64,000 nt of DNA from NCBI RefSeq assembly GCF_037975245.1, contig NC_092571.1, positions 5,168,001 to 5,232,000 on the forward strand, given 5' to 3'. Each line of letters opens with the position of its first letter. Position 1 is the first letter of the stretch. This DNA comes from Apostichopus japonicus (taxonomy: Eukaryota; Echinodermata; Holothuroidea; Aspidochirotida; Stichopodidae). Position numbers and translations under genes: made by a program. Shown one piece after another: positions 1 through 11,570 of this stretch. The notes under the pieces are model-generated. The model saw nothing but the letters and a program-made list of their open reading frames with translations, searched no databases and was not told the origin of the DNA.

Positions 1-799
1 GGTGACTTGATTGATGAAAACGGACATTTTCTTCCTTTGATTCACTTTCTTGAGAAGTATCCCATTAAGACCAATTTTTTGGAATATCATGGCCTTTTTC
101 GGTCTGTAAAAACCAGGCTGCGTAGTTTTACAGATGCCTGTAATGTTGAGTATCTTTGTGGCCCTGTTAACAGTTTCATAAATATACTATTGAATATGGG
201 TAGTTTTGATTGTAAATATGTTTACAATCATTGCTGTATTCTTCTTACCGCCCGTGTAAATCTTATCTCAAATGGACAGAATCGTTCAGTATTACTAGTG
301 CGGATTGGGCCTTGTATTGTACAGTCCCTTTTAACTCTAGTAGTGATATTTACATTCGCTGGTTTCAGTATCGTATTCTTCGTAGAATCATCCCGACAAA
401 TTATTATTTGCAAAAGATTGGTATTGTTGCATCAAATATGTCCACTTTTTGCCTGCTTAATCTTGAAACAATAGAACATTTGTTTTATCATTGTGATTTT
501 GTTCAGAGAATTTGGAAATTCTTTGAAACCTTTTCATTAATGTTGATATTAAATTTCATTTGGATATTTCTGAAGTTTTGATTGGGGGCGACTATTCACG
601 TGTCCTCAATTTAATGCTCATTTTGATAAAATGTTACATTTTTAGTTGTAAGAAAATTAAGATTCTTCCCACAGTGATTGGCACTCTGAATTATCTGAAA
701 GAATATTTTATGATACAAAAATTGATTTTTCAAAAGAATATGGATGAGTTGGTATGGGAGAAGTATTGGCTCCCTTGGGTACATTTACTTCAATCGTGA
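1..799 (+). pseudogene. LINE ORF2 C-terminal remnant (post-RT and zf-RVT region), frameshifted
   Basis: Homology-like sequence runs through three frames. Frame 1 (from base 1, open to the left edge, to about 229) starts GDLIDENGHFLPL and continues to an FLEYHGL motif, as in the region after the RT domain. Frame 3 (about 231 to 530) holds a KW, then WFQYRILRRIIPTNYYL, then the cysteine/histidine cluster (Cys codon 450-452, His 477-479, Cys 492-494). Frame 2 (about 533-799) holds the C-terminal tail LDISEVLIGG and ends at TGA 797-799. So one small indel lies near 227-233 and another near 520-535. The usual first Cys of the C-x2-C pair is Ser (TCC at 441-443), so a zinc ligand is missing. The intact protein would supply endonuclease and reverse transcriptase; this fragment cannot. 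Family assignment is from motif recognition only. Confidence 0.75.
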
Positions 800-1010
<211 letters not shown>

Positions 1011-1790
1011 AGAGACTAAGTAGCGTTAGAAGCAGTTTACGCAAAATGATGGCGAGTTAAATACATTGGATGTTTAACAAGAACTTGTCGTAAACAGCGA
1101 TTATTGAGGGATCTAATTGTCTTTCTTATATAAATCACAGCTATCACCATTTAAAATAGATAACATCTCTAAACTAGATCAATTTTCAAGTATCATAGTT
1201 GATATTGGAGGGAAATATTTTACAAACTAATAATGAGTACAGTAGACACTATATTAACAAATCTTATTAAGCATCATCTTTGACAAACAGCACCCGTTTA
1301 GACAAGTTTTAGCATTAGGAAATTGTCCCAACTGTCTGCAAACAGAAACTACAAAAGAAAACTCATGCGGTCCATAGCGGTTACAAAACAATTAATATGC
1401 TATTTCCATGGACATCCGCCGAAATAAAGAGGGCGCAAGCACCCTTCGATGTTTTCAAATAAGTGGATAACTGTCCAATTAAATTAGCCAGTTAACTTGT
1501 ATACAATAGGAATTGGTACAGTAGTCAATCCATAGAGTTGCAGATATCATCCCAACATTGGGTAAACAGGTGCCATAAACATTCATTCAAATAATGCAGT
1601 CACTCCAGTACTTCCGCATGGGTACAACACTGTCAATTATTTAATTAGCCAAAATGACAGTTTGTTTACACTAAGTTTAAATTGCTGAACACGTTTGCTT
1701 TGTCTACCGGAATAGCCTTGACTTAGGAAGGTTAACTACAGATTTTAGGTCATTATGGTACGTGCACAAGTTTGACCTTTTTTCTTTTGA

Positions 1791-1798
1791 TCACGTGA
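1791..1798. promoter_or_regulatory. Palindromic E-box TCACGTGA (possible bHLH site)
   Basis: The perfect palindrome TCACGTGA sits in the context GATCACGTGACC. It contains the CACGTG E-box bound by USF/MITF/Myc-type bHLH-zip proteins in animals. It is a sequence match only. No gene is visible nearby in the window, so function is unproven. Confidence 0.2.
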
Positions 1799-1918
1799 CC
1801 TTAGACATATATTTTCTTAATCATTGTGTTAGCCTACTAGTGTATGAAATATTGGGCAATATTGCAGACGCTTAATGACCACACTGCTGTTTGGAGAGTT
1901 ATTTGAATTCTGACCATA

Positions 1919-1926
1919 TGACGTCA
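1919..1926. promoter_or_regulatory. Perfect CRE palindrome TGACGTCA (first)
   Basis: TGACGTCA is the full cAMP-response element bound by CREB/ATF bZIP dimers. A second perfect copy lies about 500 bp downstream at 2423. It is a consensus match only, without a promoter or gene attached in this window. Confidence 0.2.
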
Positions 1927-2411
1927 TTAATGACACAAGCACTAAAACCCATCACCTTCACCCTAGCACCACCCACCAATCTTCTCCAGGAAATAGCACG
2001 TAAAAATGTCAGCATTATTCTACTCTACTTGTTAAATGCTTAGTGTACAACTTGTTTCAAAGTTAAATTCATCTGATAACGATACCGAAAGTCTCCCTGA
2101 GGTATAACCAGTGGTGATCCTTTGGAAACATTTTAGTATCATTGTTAATCGAAACGAATTAATGTGTTAAGTCTCAAACACACTACTAGTTTCAATTTAC
2201 GAAACTTCGTTACAAGCAATAGAACACTAAGAGCGTTACACACCTTAACACAATCTTTTGAAGGGGCTAATTGGTCTGTTCAAAGTTATGAAAGTGATTT
2301 GTATATTTTGTATGCCGATTTATCAAAATGTTGAACATAAGGTGGTTAATTATGCCAAGTATTTTAAGGAGAGGGATTCTAAGCCCTCACTAACTTCCTG
2401 AACCACTAGAC

Positions 2412-2430
2412 TCGCCACCTAGTGACGTCA
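2412..2430. promoter_or_regulatory. Perfect CRE palindrome overlapping a CTCF-like core, 110 bp before the array
   Basis: TGACGTCA at 2423-2430 is a perfect CRE. It overlaps TCGCCACCTAGTGA (2412-2425), which fits 12 of 14 positions of the bilaterian CTCF core consensus in the orientation SYGCCMYCTRSTGG. The position, about 110 bp before the first satellite monomer, would suit a boundary element, but this is inference from short motifs. Confidence 0.2.
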
Positions 2431-2559
2431 ATCTTCATGAGTGACATTAATTTATTAATTTAAGCCCGGCCAGTACATAACATCACCAAAACAATATTTT
2501 CTCTTAACACTGAAAACGTTTCGGAATTGTTTGAACAACACCGAATGTGCGGTACCGAT

Positions 2560-3740
2560 CAATCGAATGTGAGGTACCGATCAATCGAATGTGCGGTACC
2601 GATCAATCGAATGTTCGATACCGATCAATCGAATGTGCGGTAACGAACAATCGAATGTTCGGTACCGATCAATCGAATGTGCGGTACCGATGAATCGAAT
2701 GTGCGGTACCGATCAATCGAATGTGCGGTACCGATCAATCGAATGTGCGGTACCGATCAATCGAATGTGCGGTACCGATCAACTAATGTGCGATACCGAA
2801 CAATCGAATGTTCGATACCGTACCGATCAATCGAATGTGCGGTACCGATCAATCGAATGTGCTGTACCGATCAATCGAATGTTCGATACCGATCAATCGA
2901 ATGTGCGGTACCGATCAATCGAATATGCGGTATTGATCAATCGAATGTGCGGTACCGATCAATCGAATGTTCGTTACCGATCAATCGAATGTGCGGTACC
3001 GATCATTCGAATATTCGTTACCGATCAATCGAATGTGCGGTATTGATCAATCGAATGTTCGGTACCGATCAATCGAATGTGCGGTACCGATCAATCGAAT
3101 GTGCGGTACCGATCAATCGAATGTGCGGTACCGTACCGATGAATCGAATGTGCGGTTCCGATCAATCGAATGTTCGGTACCGATCAATCGAATGTGCGGT
3201 ACCGATTAATCGAATGTGCGGTACCGATCAATCGAATGTGAGGTACCGATCAATCGAATGTGCGGTACCGATCAATCGAATGTTCGATACCGATCAATCG
3301 AATGTGCGGTAACGAACAATCGAATGTTCGGTACCGATCAATCGAATGTGCGGTACCGATCAATCGAATGTGCGGTACCGATCAATCGAATGTGCGGTAC
3401 CGATCAATCGAATGTGCGGTACCGATCAATCGAATGTGCGGTACCGATCAACTAATGTGCGATACCGAACAATCGAATGTTCGATACCGTACCGATCAAT
3501 CGAATGTGCGGTACCGATCAATCGAATGTGCTGTACCGATCAATCGAATGTTCGATACCGATCAATCGAATGTGCGGTACCGATCAATCGAATATTCGGT
3601 ATTGATCAATCGAATGTGCGGTACCGATCAATCGAATGTTCGTTACCGATCAATCGAATGTGCGGTACCGATCATTCGAATATTCGTTACCGATCAATCG
3701 AATGTGCGGTATTGATCAATCGAATGTTCGGTACCGATCA
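2560..3740. repeat. Tandem higher-order repeat, period 669 bp
   Basis: The monomer order read from about 2575 to 3070 recurs 669 bp later (about 3245 to 3740). It includes GGTAACGAACAATCG, GATCAACTAATG, the CGATACCGTACCG monomer and the GATCATTCGAATATTCG pair. A few monomers differ by single substitutions (for example GATGAATCG against GATCAATCG near 2690 and 3359). The period 669 = 30 x 22 + 9, the excess coming from irregular monomers. Ends are approximate. Confidence 0.75.
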
Positions 3741-6700
3741 ATCGAATGTTCGGTACCGATCAATCGAATGTGCGGTACCGATCAATCGAATGTGCGGTAC
3801 CGATCAATCGAATGTGCGGTACCGATCAATCGAATGTGCGGTACCGATAATCGAATGTTCGGTACCGTACCGATGAATCGAATGTGCGGTTCCGATCAAT
3901 CGAATGTGCGGTACCGATGAGTCGAATGTGCGGTACCGATCAATCGAATGTGCGGTACCGATCAATCGAATGTGCGGTACCGATCATTCGAATATTCGTT
4001 ACCGATCAATCGAATGTGCGGTATTGATCAATCGAATGTTCGGTACCGATCAATCGAATGTTCGGTACCGATCAATCGAATGTGCGGTACCGATCGATCA
4101 ATCAAATGTGCGGTACCGATCAATAGAATATTCGGTACCCATCAATCGAATGTTCGGTACCGATCAATCGATTGTGCGGTACAGATCAATCGAATGTTCG
4201 GTACCGATCAATCGAATGTTCGGTACCGTACCGATGTATCGAATGTGCGGTACCGATCATTCGAATATTCGTTACCGATCAATCGAATGTGCGGTATTGA
4301 TCAATCGAATGTGCGGTATTGATCAATCGAATGTGCGGTATTGATCAATCGAATGTGCGGTACCGATCAATCGAATGTTCGGTACCGATCAATCGAATGT
4401 ACGGTACCGATCAATCGAATGTTCGATACCGATCAATCGAATGTGCGGTAACGAACAATCGAATGTTCGGTACCGATCAATCGAATGTGCGGTACCGATG
4501 AATCGAATGTGCGGTACCGATCAATCGAATGTGCGGTACCGATCAATCGAATGTGCGGTACCGATCAACTAATGTGCGATACCGAACAATCGAATGTTCG
4601 ATACCGTACCGATCAATCGAATGTGCGGTACCGATCAATCGAATGTGCTGTACCGATCAATCGAATGTTCGATACCGATCAATCGAATGTTCGGTACCGA
4701 TCAATCGAATATGCGGTATTGATCAATCGAATGTGCGGTAGCGATCAATCGAATGTTCGTTACCGATCAATCGAATGTGCGGTACCGATCATTCGAATAT
4801 TCGTTACCGATCAATCGAATGTGAGGTATTGATCAATCGAATGTTCGGTACCGATCAATCGAATGTGCGGTACCGATCAATCGAATGTGCGGTACCGATC
4901 AATCGAATGTGCGGTACCGATCAATCGAATGTGCGGTACCGATAATCGAATGTTCGGTACCGTACCGATCAATCGAATGTGCGGTACCGATCAATCGAAT
5001 GTGCGGTACCGATCAATCGAATGTGCGGTACCGATCATTCGAATATTCGTTACCGATCAATCGAATGTGCGGTATTGATCAATCGAATGTTCGGTACCGA
5101 TCAATCGAATGTTCGGTACCGATCAATCGAATGTGCGGTACCGATCAATCGAATGTGCGGTACCGATCAATAGAATATTCGGTACCCATCAATCGAATGT
5201 TCGGTACCGATCAATCGATTGTGCGGTACCGATGAATCGAATGTTCGGTACCGATCAATCGAATGTTCGGTACCGTACCGATGAATCGAATGTGCGGTTC
5301 CGATCAATCGAATGTTCGGTACCGATCAATCGAATGTGCGGTACCGATTACTCGAATGTGCGGTACCGATCAATCGAATGTGAGGTACCGATCAATCGAA
5401 TGTGCGGTACCGATCAATCGAATGTTCGATACCGATCAATCGAATGTGCGGTAACGAACAATAGAATGTTCGGTACCGATCAATCGAATGTGCGGTACCG
5501 ATCAATCGAATGTGCGGTACCGATCAATCGAATGTGCGGTACCGATCAATCGAATGTGCGGTACCGATCAATCGAATGTGCGGTACCGATCAACTAATGT
5601 GCGATACCGAACAATCGAATGTTCGATACCGTACCGATCAATCGAATGTGCGGTACCGATCAATCGAATGTGCTGTACCGATCAATCGAATGTTCGATAC
5701 CGATCAATCGAATGTGCGGTATTGATCAATCGAATATTCGGTATTGATCAATCGAATGTGCGGTACCGATCAATCGAATGTTCGTTACCGATCAATCGAA
5801 TGTGCGGGACCGATCATTCAAATATTCGTTACCGATCAATCGAATGTGCGGTATTGATCAATCGAATGTTCGGTACCGATCAATCGAATGTTCGGTACCG
5901 ATCAATCGAATGTGCGGTACCGATAATCGAATGTTCGGTACCGTACCGATGAATCGAATGTGCGGTTCCGATCAATCGAATGTGCGGTACCGATGAGTCG
6001 AATGTGCGGTACCGATCAATCGAATGTGCGGTACCGATCAATCGAATGTTCGTTACCGATCAATCGAATGTGCGGTATTGATCAGACGAATGTTCGGTAC
6101 CGATCAATCGAATGTTCGGTACCGATCAATCGAATGTGCGGTACCGATCGATCAATCAAATGTGCGGTACCGATCAATAGAATATTCGGTACCCATCAAT
6201 CGAATGTTCGGTACCGATCAATCGATTGTGCGGTACAGATCAATCGAATGTTCGGTACCGATCAATCGAATGTTCGGTACCGTACCGATGTATCGAATGT
6301 GCGGTACCGATCAATCGAATGTGCGGTACCGATCAATCGAATGTGCGGTACCGATCATTCGAATATTCGTTACCGATCAATCGAATGTGCGGTATTGATC
6401 AATCGAATGTGCGGTACCGATTAATCGAATGTGCGGTACCGATCAATCGAATGTTCGGTACCGATCAATCGAATGTACGGTACCGATCAATCGAATGTTC
6501 GATACCGATCAATCGAATGTGCGGTAACGAACAATCGAATGTTCGGTACCGATCAATCAAATGTGCGGTACCGATGAATCGAATGTGCGGTACCGATCAA
6601 TCGAATGTGCGGTACCGATCAATCGAATGTGCGGTACCGATCAACTAATGTGCGATACCGAACAATCGAATGTTCGATACCGTACCGATCAATCGAATGT

Positions 6701-6997
6701 GCGGTACCGATCAATCGAATGTGCTGTACCGATCAATCGAATGTTCGATACCGATCAATCGAATGTTCGGTACCGATCAATCGAATATGCGGTATTGATC
6801 AATCGAATGTGCGGTACCGATCAATCGAATGTTCGTTACCGATCAATCGAATGTGCGGTACCGATCAATCGAATGTGCGGTACCGATCAATCGAATGTGC
6901 GGTACCGATCAATCGAATGTGCGGTACCGATCAATCGAATGTGCGGTACCGATCAATCGAATGTGCGGTACCGATCAACTAATGTGCGATACCGAAC

Positions 6998-9900
6998 AAT
7001 CGAATGTGCGGTACCGATCAATCGAATGTGCGGTACCGATCAATCGAATGTGCTGTACCGATCAATCGAATGTTCGGTACCGATCAATCGAATGTGCGGT
7101 ACCGATCAATCGAATATGCGGTATTGATCAATCGAATGTGCGGTACCGATCAATCGAATGTTCGTTACCGATCAATCGAATGTGCGGTACCGATCATTCG
7201 AATATTCGTTACCGATCAATCGAATGTGCGGTATTGATCAATCGAATGTTCGGTACCGATCAATCGAATGTTCGGTACCGATCAATCGAATGTGCGGTAC
7301 CGATCAATCGAATGTGCGGTACCGATCAATCGAATGTGCGGTACCGATCATTCGAATATTCGTTACCGATCAATCGAATGTGCGGTATTGATCAATCGAA
7401 TGTGCGGTACCGATTAATCGAATGTGCGGTACCGATCAATCGAATGTTCGGTACCGATCAATCGAATGTACGGTACCGATCAATCGAATGTTCGATACCG
7501 ATCAATCGAATGTGCGGTAACGAACAATCGAATGTTCGGTACCGATCAATCGAATGTGCGGTACCGATGAATCGAATGTGCGGTACCGATCAATCGAATG
7601 TGCGGTACCGATCAATCGAATGTGCGGTACCGATCAACTAATGTGCGATACCGAACAATCGAATGTTCGATACCGTAACGATCAATCGAATGTGCGGTAC
7701 CGATCAATCGAATGTGCTGTACCGATCAATCGAATGTTCGATACCGATCAATCGAATGTTCGGTACCGATCAATCGAATATGCGGTATTGATCAATCGAA
7801 TGTGCGGTACCGATCAATCGAATGTTCGTTACCGATCAATCGAATGTGCGGTACCGATCATTCGAATATTCGTTACCGATCAATCGAATGTGAGGTATTG
7901 ATCAATCGAATGTTCGGTACCGATCAATCGAATGTGCGGTACCGATCAATCGAATGTGCGGTACCGATCAATCGAATGTGCGGTACCGATCAATCGAATG
8001 TGCGGTACCGATAATCGAATGTTCTGTACCGTACCGATCAATCGAATGTGCGGTACCGATCAATCGAATGTGCGGTACCGATCAATCGAATGTGCGGTAC
8101 CGATCATTCGAATAGTCGTTACCGATCAATCGAATGTGCGGTATTGATCAATCGAATGTTCGGTACCGATCAATCGAATGTTCGGTACCGATCAATCGAA
8201 TGTGCGGTACCGATCAATCGAATGTGCGGTACCGATCAATAGAATATTCGGTACCCATCAATCGAATGTTCGGTACCGATCAATCGATTGTGCGGTACCG
8301 ATGAATCGAATGTTCGGTACCGATCAATCGAATGTTCGGTACCGATCAATCGAATGTGCGGTACCGATTAATCGAATGTGCGGTACCGATCAATCGAATG
8401 TGAGGTACCGATCAATCGAATGTGCGGTACCGATCAATCGAATGTTCGATACCGATCAATCGAATGTGCGGTAACGAACAATAGAATGTTCGGTACCGAT
8501 CAATCGAATGTGCGGTACCGATCAATCGAATGTGCGGAACCGATCAATCGAATGTGCGGTACCGATCAATCGAATGTGCGGTACCGATCAATCGAATGTG
8601 CGGTACCGATCAACTAATGTGCGATACCGAACAATCGAATGTTCGATACCGTACCGATCAATCGAATGTTCGGTACCGATCAATCGAATGTGCGGTACCG
8701 ATCAATCGAATGTTCGATACCGATCAATCGAATGTGCGGTACCGATCAATCGAATATTCGGTATTGATCAATCGAATGTGCGGTACCGATCAATCGAATG
8801 TTCGTTACCGATCAATCGAATGTGCGGGACCGATCATTCAAATATTCGTTACCGATCAATCGAATGTGCGGTATTGATCAATCGAATGTTCGGTACCGAT
8901 CAATCGAATGTTCGGTACCGATCAATCGAATGTGCGTTACCGATAATCGAATGTTCGGTACCGTACCGATGAATCGAATGTGCGGTTCAGATCAATCGAA
9001 TGTGCGGTACCGATGAGTCGAATGTGCGGTACCGATCAATCGAATGTGCGGTACCGATCAATCGAATGTGCGGTACCGATCATTCGAATATTCGTTACCG
9101 ATCAATCGAATGTGCGGTATTGATCAATCGAATGTTCGGTACCGATCAATCGAATGTTCGGTACCGATCAATCGAATGTGCGGTACCGATCGATCAATCA
9201 AATGTGCGGTACCGATCAATAGAATATTCGGTACCCATCAATCGAATGTTCGGTACCGATTAATCGAATGTGCGGTACCGATCAATCGAATGTGCGGTAC
9301 CGATCAATCGAATGTGCTGTACCGATCAATCGAATGTTCGGTACCGATCAATCGAATGTGCGGTACCGATCAATCGAATATGCGGTATTGATCAATCGAA
9401 TGTGCGGTACCGATCAATCGAATGTTCGTTACCGATCAATCGAATGTGCGGTACCGATCATTCGAATATTCGTTACCGATCAATCGAATGTGCGGTATTG
9501 ATCAATCGAATGTTCGGTACCGATCAATCGAATGTTCGGTACCGATCAATCGAATGTGCGGTACCGATCAATCGAATGTGCGGTACCGATCAATCGAATG
9601 TGCGGTACCGATCATTCGAATATTCGTTACCGATCAATCGAATGTGCGGTATTGATCAATCGAATGTGCGGTACCGATTAATCGAATGTGCGGTACCGAT
9701 CAATCGAATGTTCGGTACCGATCAATCGAATGTACGGTACCGATCAATCGAATGTTCGATACCGATCAATCGAATGTGCGGTAACGAACAATCGAATGTT
9801 CGGTACCGATCAATCGAATGTGCGGTACCGATGAATCGAATGTGCGGTACCGATCAATCGAATGTGCGGTACCGATCAATCGAATGTGCGGTACCGATCA

Positions 9901-11570
9901 ACTAATGTGCGATACCGAACAATCGAATGTTCGATACCGTAACGATCAATCGAATGTGCGGTACCGATCAATCGAATGTGCTGTACCGATCAATCGAATG
10001 TTCGATACCGATCAATCGAATGTTCGGTACCGATCAATCGAATATGCGGTATTGATCAATCGAATGTGCGGTACCGATCAATCGAATGTTCGTTACCGAT
10101 CAATCGAATGTGCGGTACCGATCATTCGAATATTCGTTACCGATCAATCGAATGTGAGGTATTGATCAATCGAATGTTCGGTACCGATCAATCGAATGTG
10201 CGGTACCGATCAATCGAATGTGCGGTACCGATCAATCGAATGTGCGGTACCGATCAATCGAATGTGCGGTACCGATAATCGAATGTTCTGTACCGTACCG
10301 ATCAATCGAATGTGCGGTACCGATCAATCGAATGTGCGGTACCGATCAATCGAATGTGCGGTACCGATCATTCGAATAGTCGTTACCGATCAATCGAATG
10401 TGCGGTATTGATCAATCGAATGTTCGGTACCGATCAATCGAATGTTCGGTACCGATCAATCGAATGTGCGGTACCGATCAATCGAATGTGCGGTACCGAT
10501 CAATAGAATATTCGGTACCCATCAATCGAATGTTCGGTACCGATCAATCGATTGTGCGGTACCGATGAATCGAATGTTCGGTACCGATCAATCGAATGTT
10601 CGGTACCGTACCGATGAATCGAATTTGCGGTTCCGATCAATCGAATGTTCGGTACCGATCAATCGAATGTGCGGTACCGATTAATCGAATGTGCGGTACC
10701 GATCAATCGAATGTGAGGTACCGATCAATCGAATGTGCGGTACCGATCAATCGAATGTTCGATACCGATCAATCGAATGTGCGGTAACGAACAATAGAAT
10801 GTTCGGTACCGATCAATCGAATGTGCGGTACCGATCAATCGAATGTGCGGAACCGATCAATCGAATGTGCGGTACCGATCAATCGAATGTGCGGTACCGA
10901 TCAATCGAATGTGCGGTACCGATCAACTAATGTGCGATACCGAACAATCGAATGTTCGATACCGTACCGATCAATCGAATGTTCGGTACCGATCAATCGA
11001 ATGTGCGGTACCGATCAATCGAATGTTCGATACCGATCAATCGAATGTGCGGTACCGATCAATCGAATATTCGGTATTGATCAATCGAATGTGCGGTACC
11101 GATCAATCGAATGTTCGTTACCGATCAATCGAATGTGCGGGACCGATCATTCAAATATTCGTTACCGATCAATCGAATGTGCGGTATTGATCAATCGAAT
11201 GTTCGGTACCGATCAATCGAATGTTCGGTACCGATCAATCGAATGTGCGTTACCGATAATCGAATGTTCGGTACCGTACCGATGAATCGAATGTGCGGTT
11301 CCGATCAATCGAATGTGCGGTACCGATGAGTCGAATGTGCGGTACCGATCAATCGAATGTGCGGTACCGATCAATCGAATGTGCGGTACCGATCATTCGA
11401 ATATTCGTTACCGATCAATCGAATGTGCGGTATTGATCAATCGAATGTTCGGTACCGATCAATCGAATGTTCGGTACCGATCAATCGAATGTGCGGTACC
11501 GATCGATCAATCAAATGTGCGGTACCGATCAATAGAATATTCGGTACCCATCAATCGAATGTTCGGTACC
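6998..11570. repeat. Tandem duplication of a 2.3-kb block (offset 2264, then 2313)
   Basis: Sequence from about 6998 recurs from about 9262 with an offset of 2264 bp. Near 8338 against 10607 the second copy has a 49-bp stretch (27-bp plus 22-bp monomer, ACCGTACCGATGAATCG then TTCCG) that the first copy lacks. From there to about 9257/11570 the offset is 2313. The copies abut each other. Other differences are few: TTCAG against TTCCG near 8987 and 11300, and GAATTTG near 10622. This is a recent block duplication followed by a monomer-sized deletion or gain. Confidence 0.85.

Noticed and set aside
7-474. 155-codon frame taken as one intact gene
   Set aside because: Only the part up to about 229 resembles LINE ORF2. 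Beyond that the homology moves to another frame, so the remainder is out-of-frame reading.
1127-1134. TATATAAA as a promoter TATA box
   Set aside because: The region is AT-rich and no reading frame or transcript feature follows.
2140-2170. TTAATCGAAACGAATTAATGTG-like similarity to a satellite monomer in the unique flank
   Set aside because: Only short scattered matches to GATTAATCGAATGTG, with no GGTACC core and no repetition. Chance is the simpler explanation.
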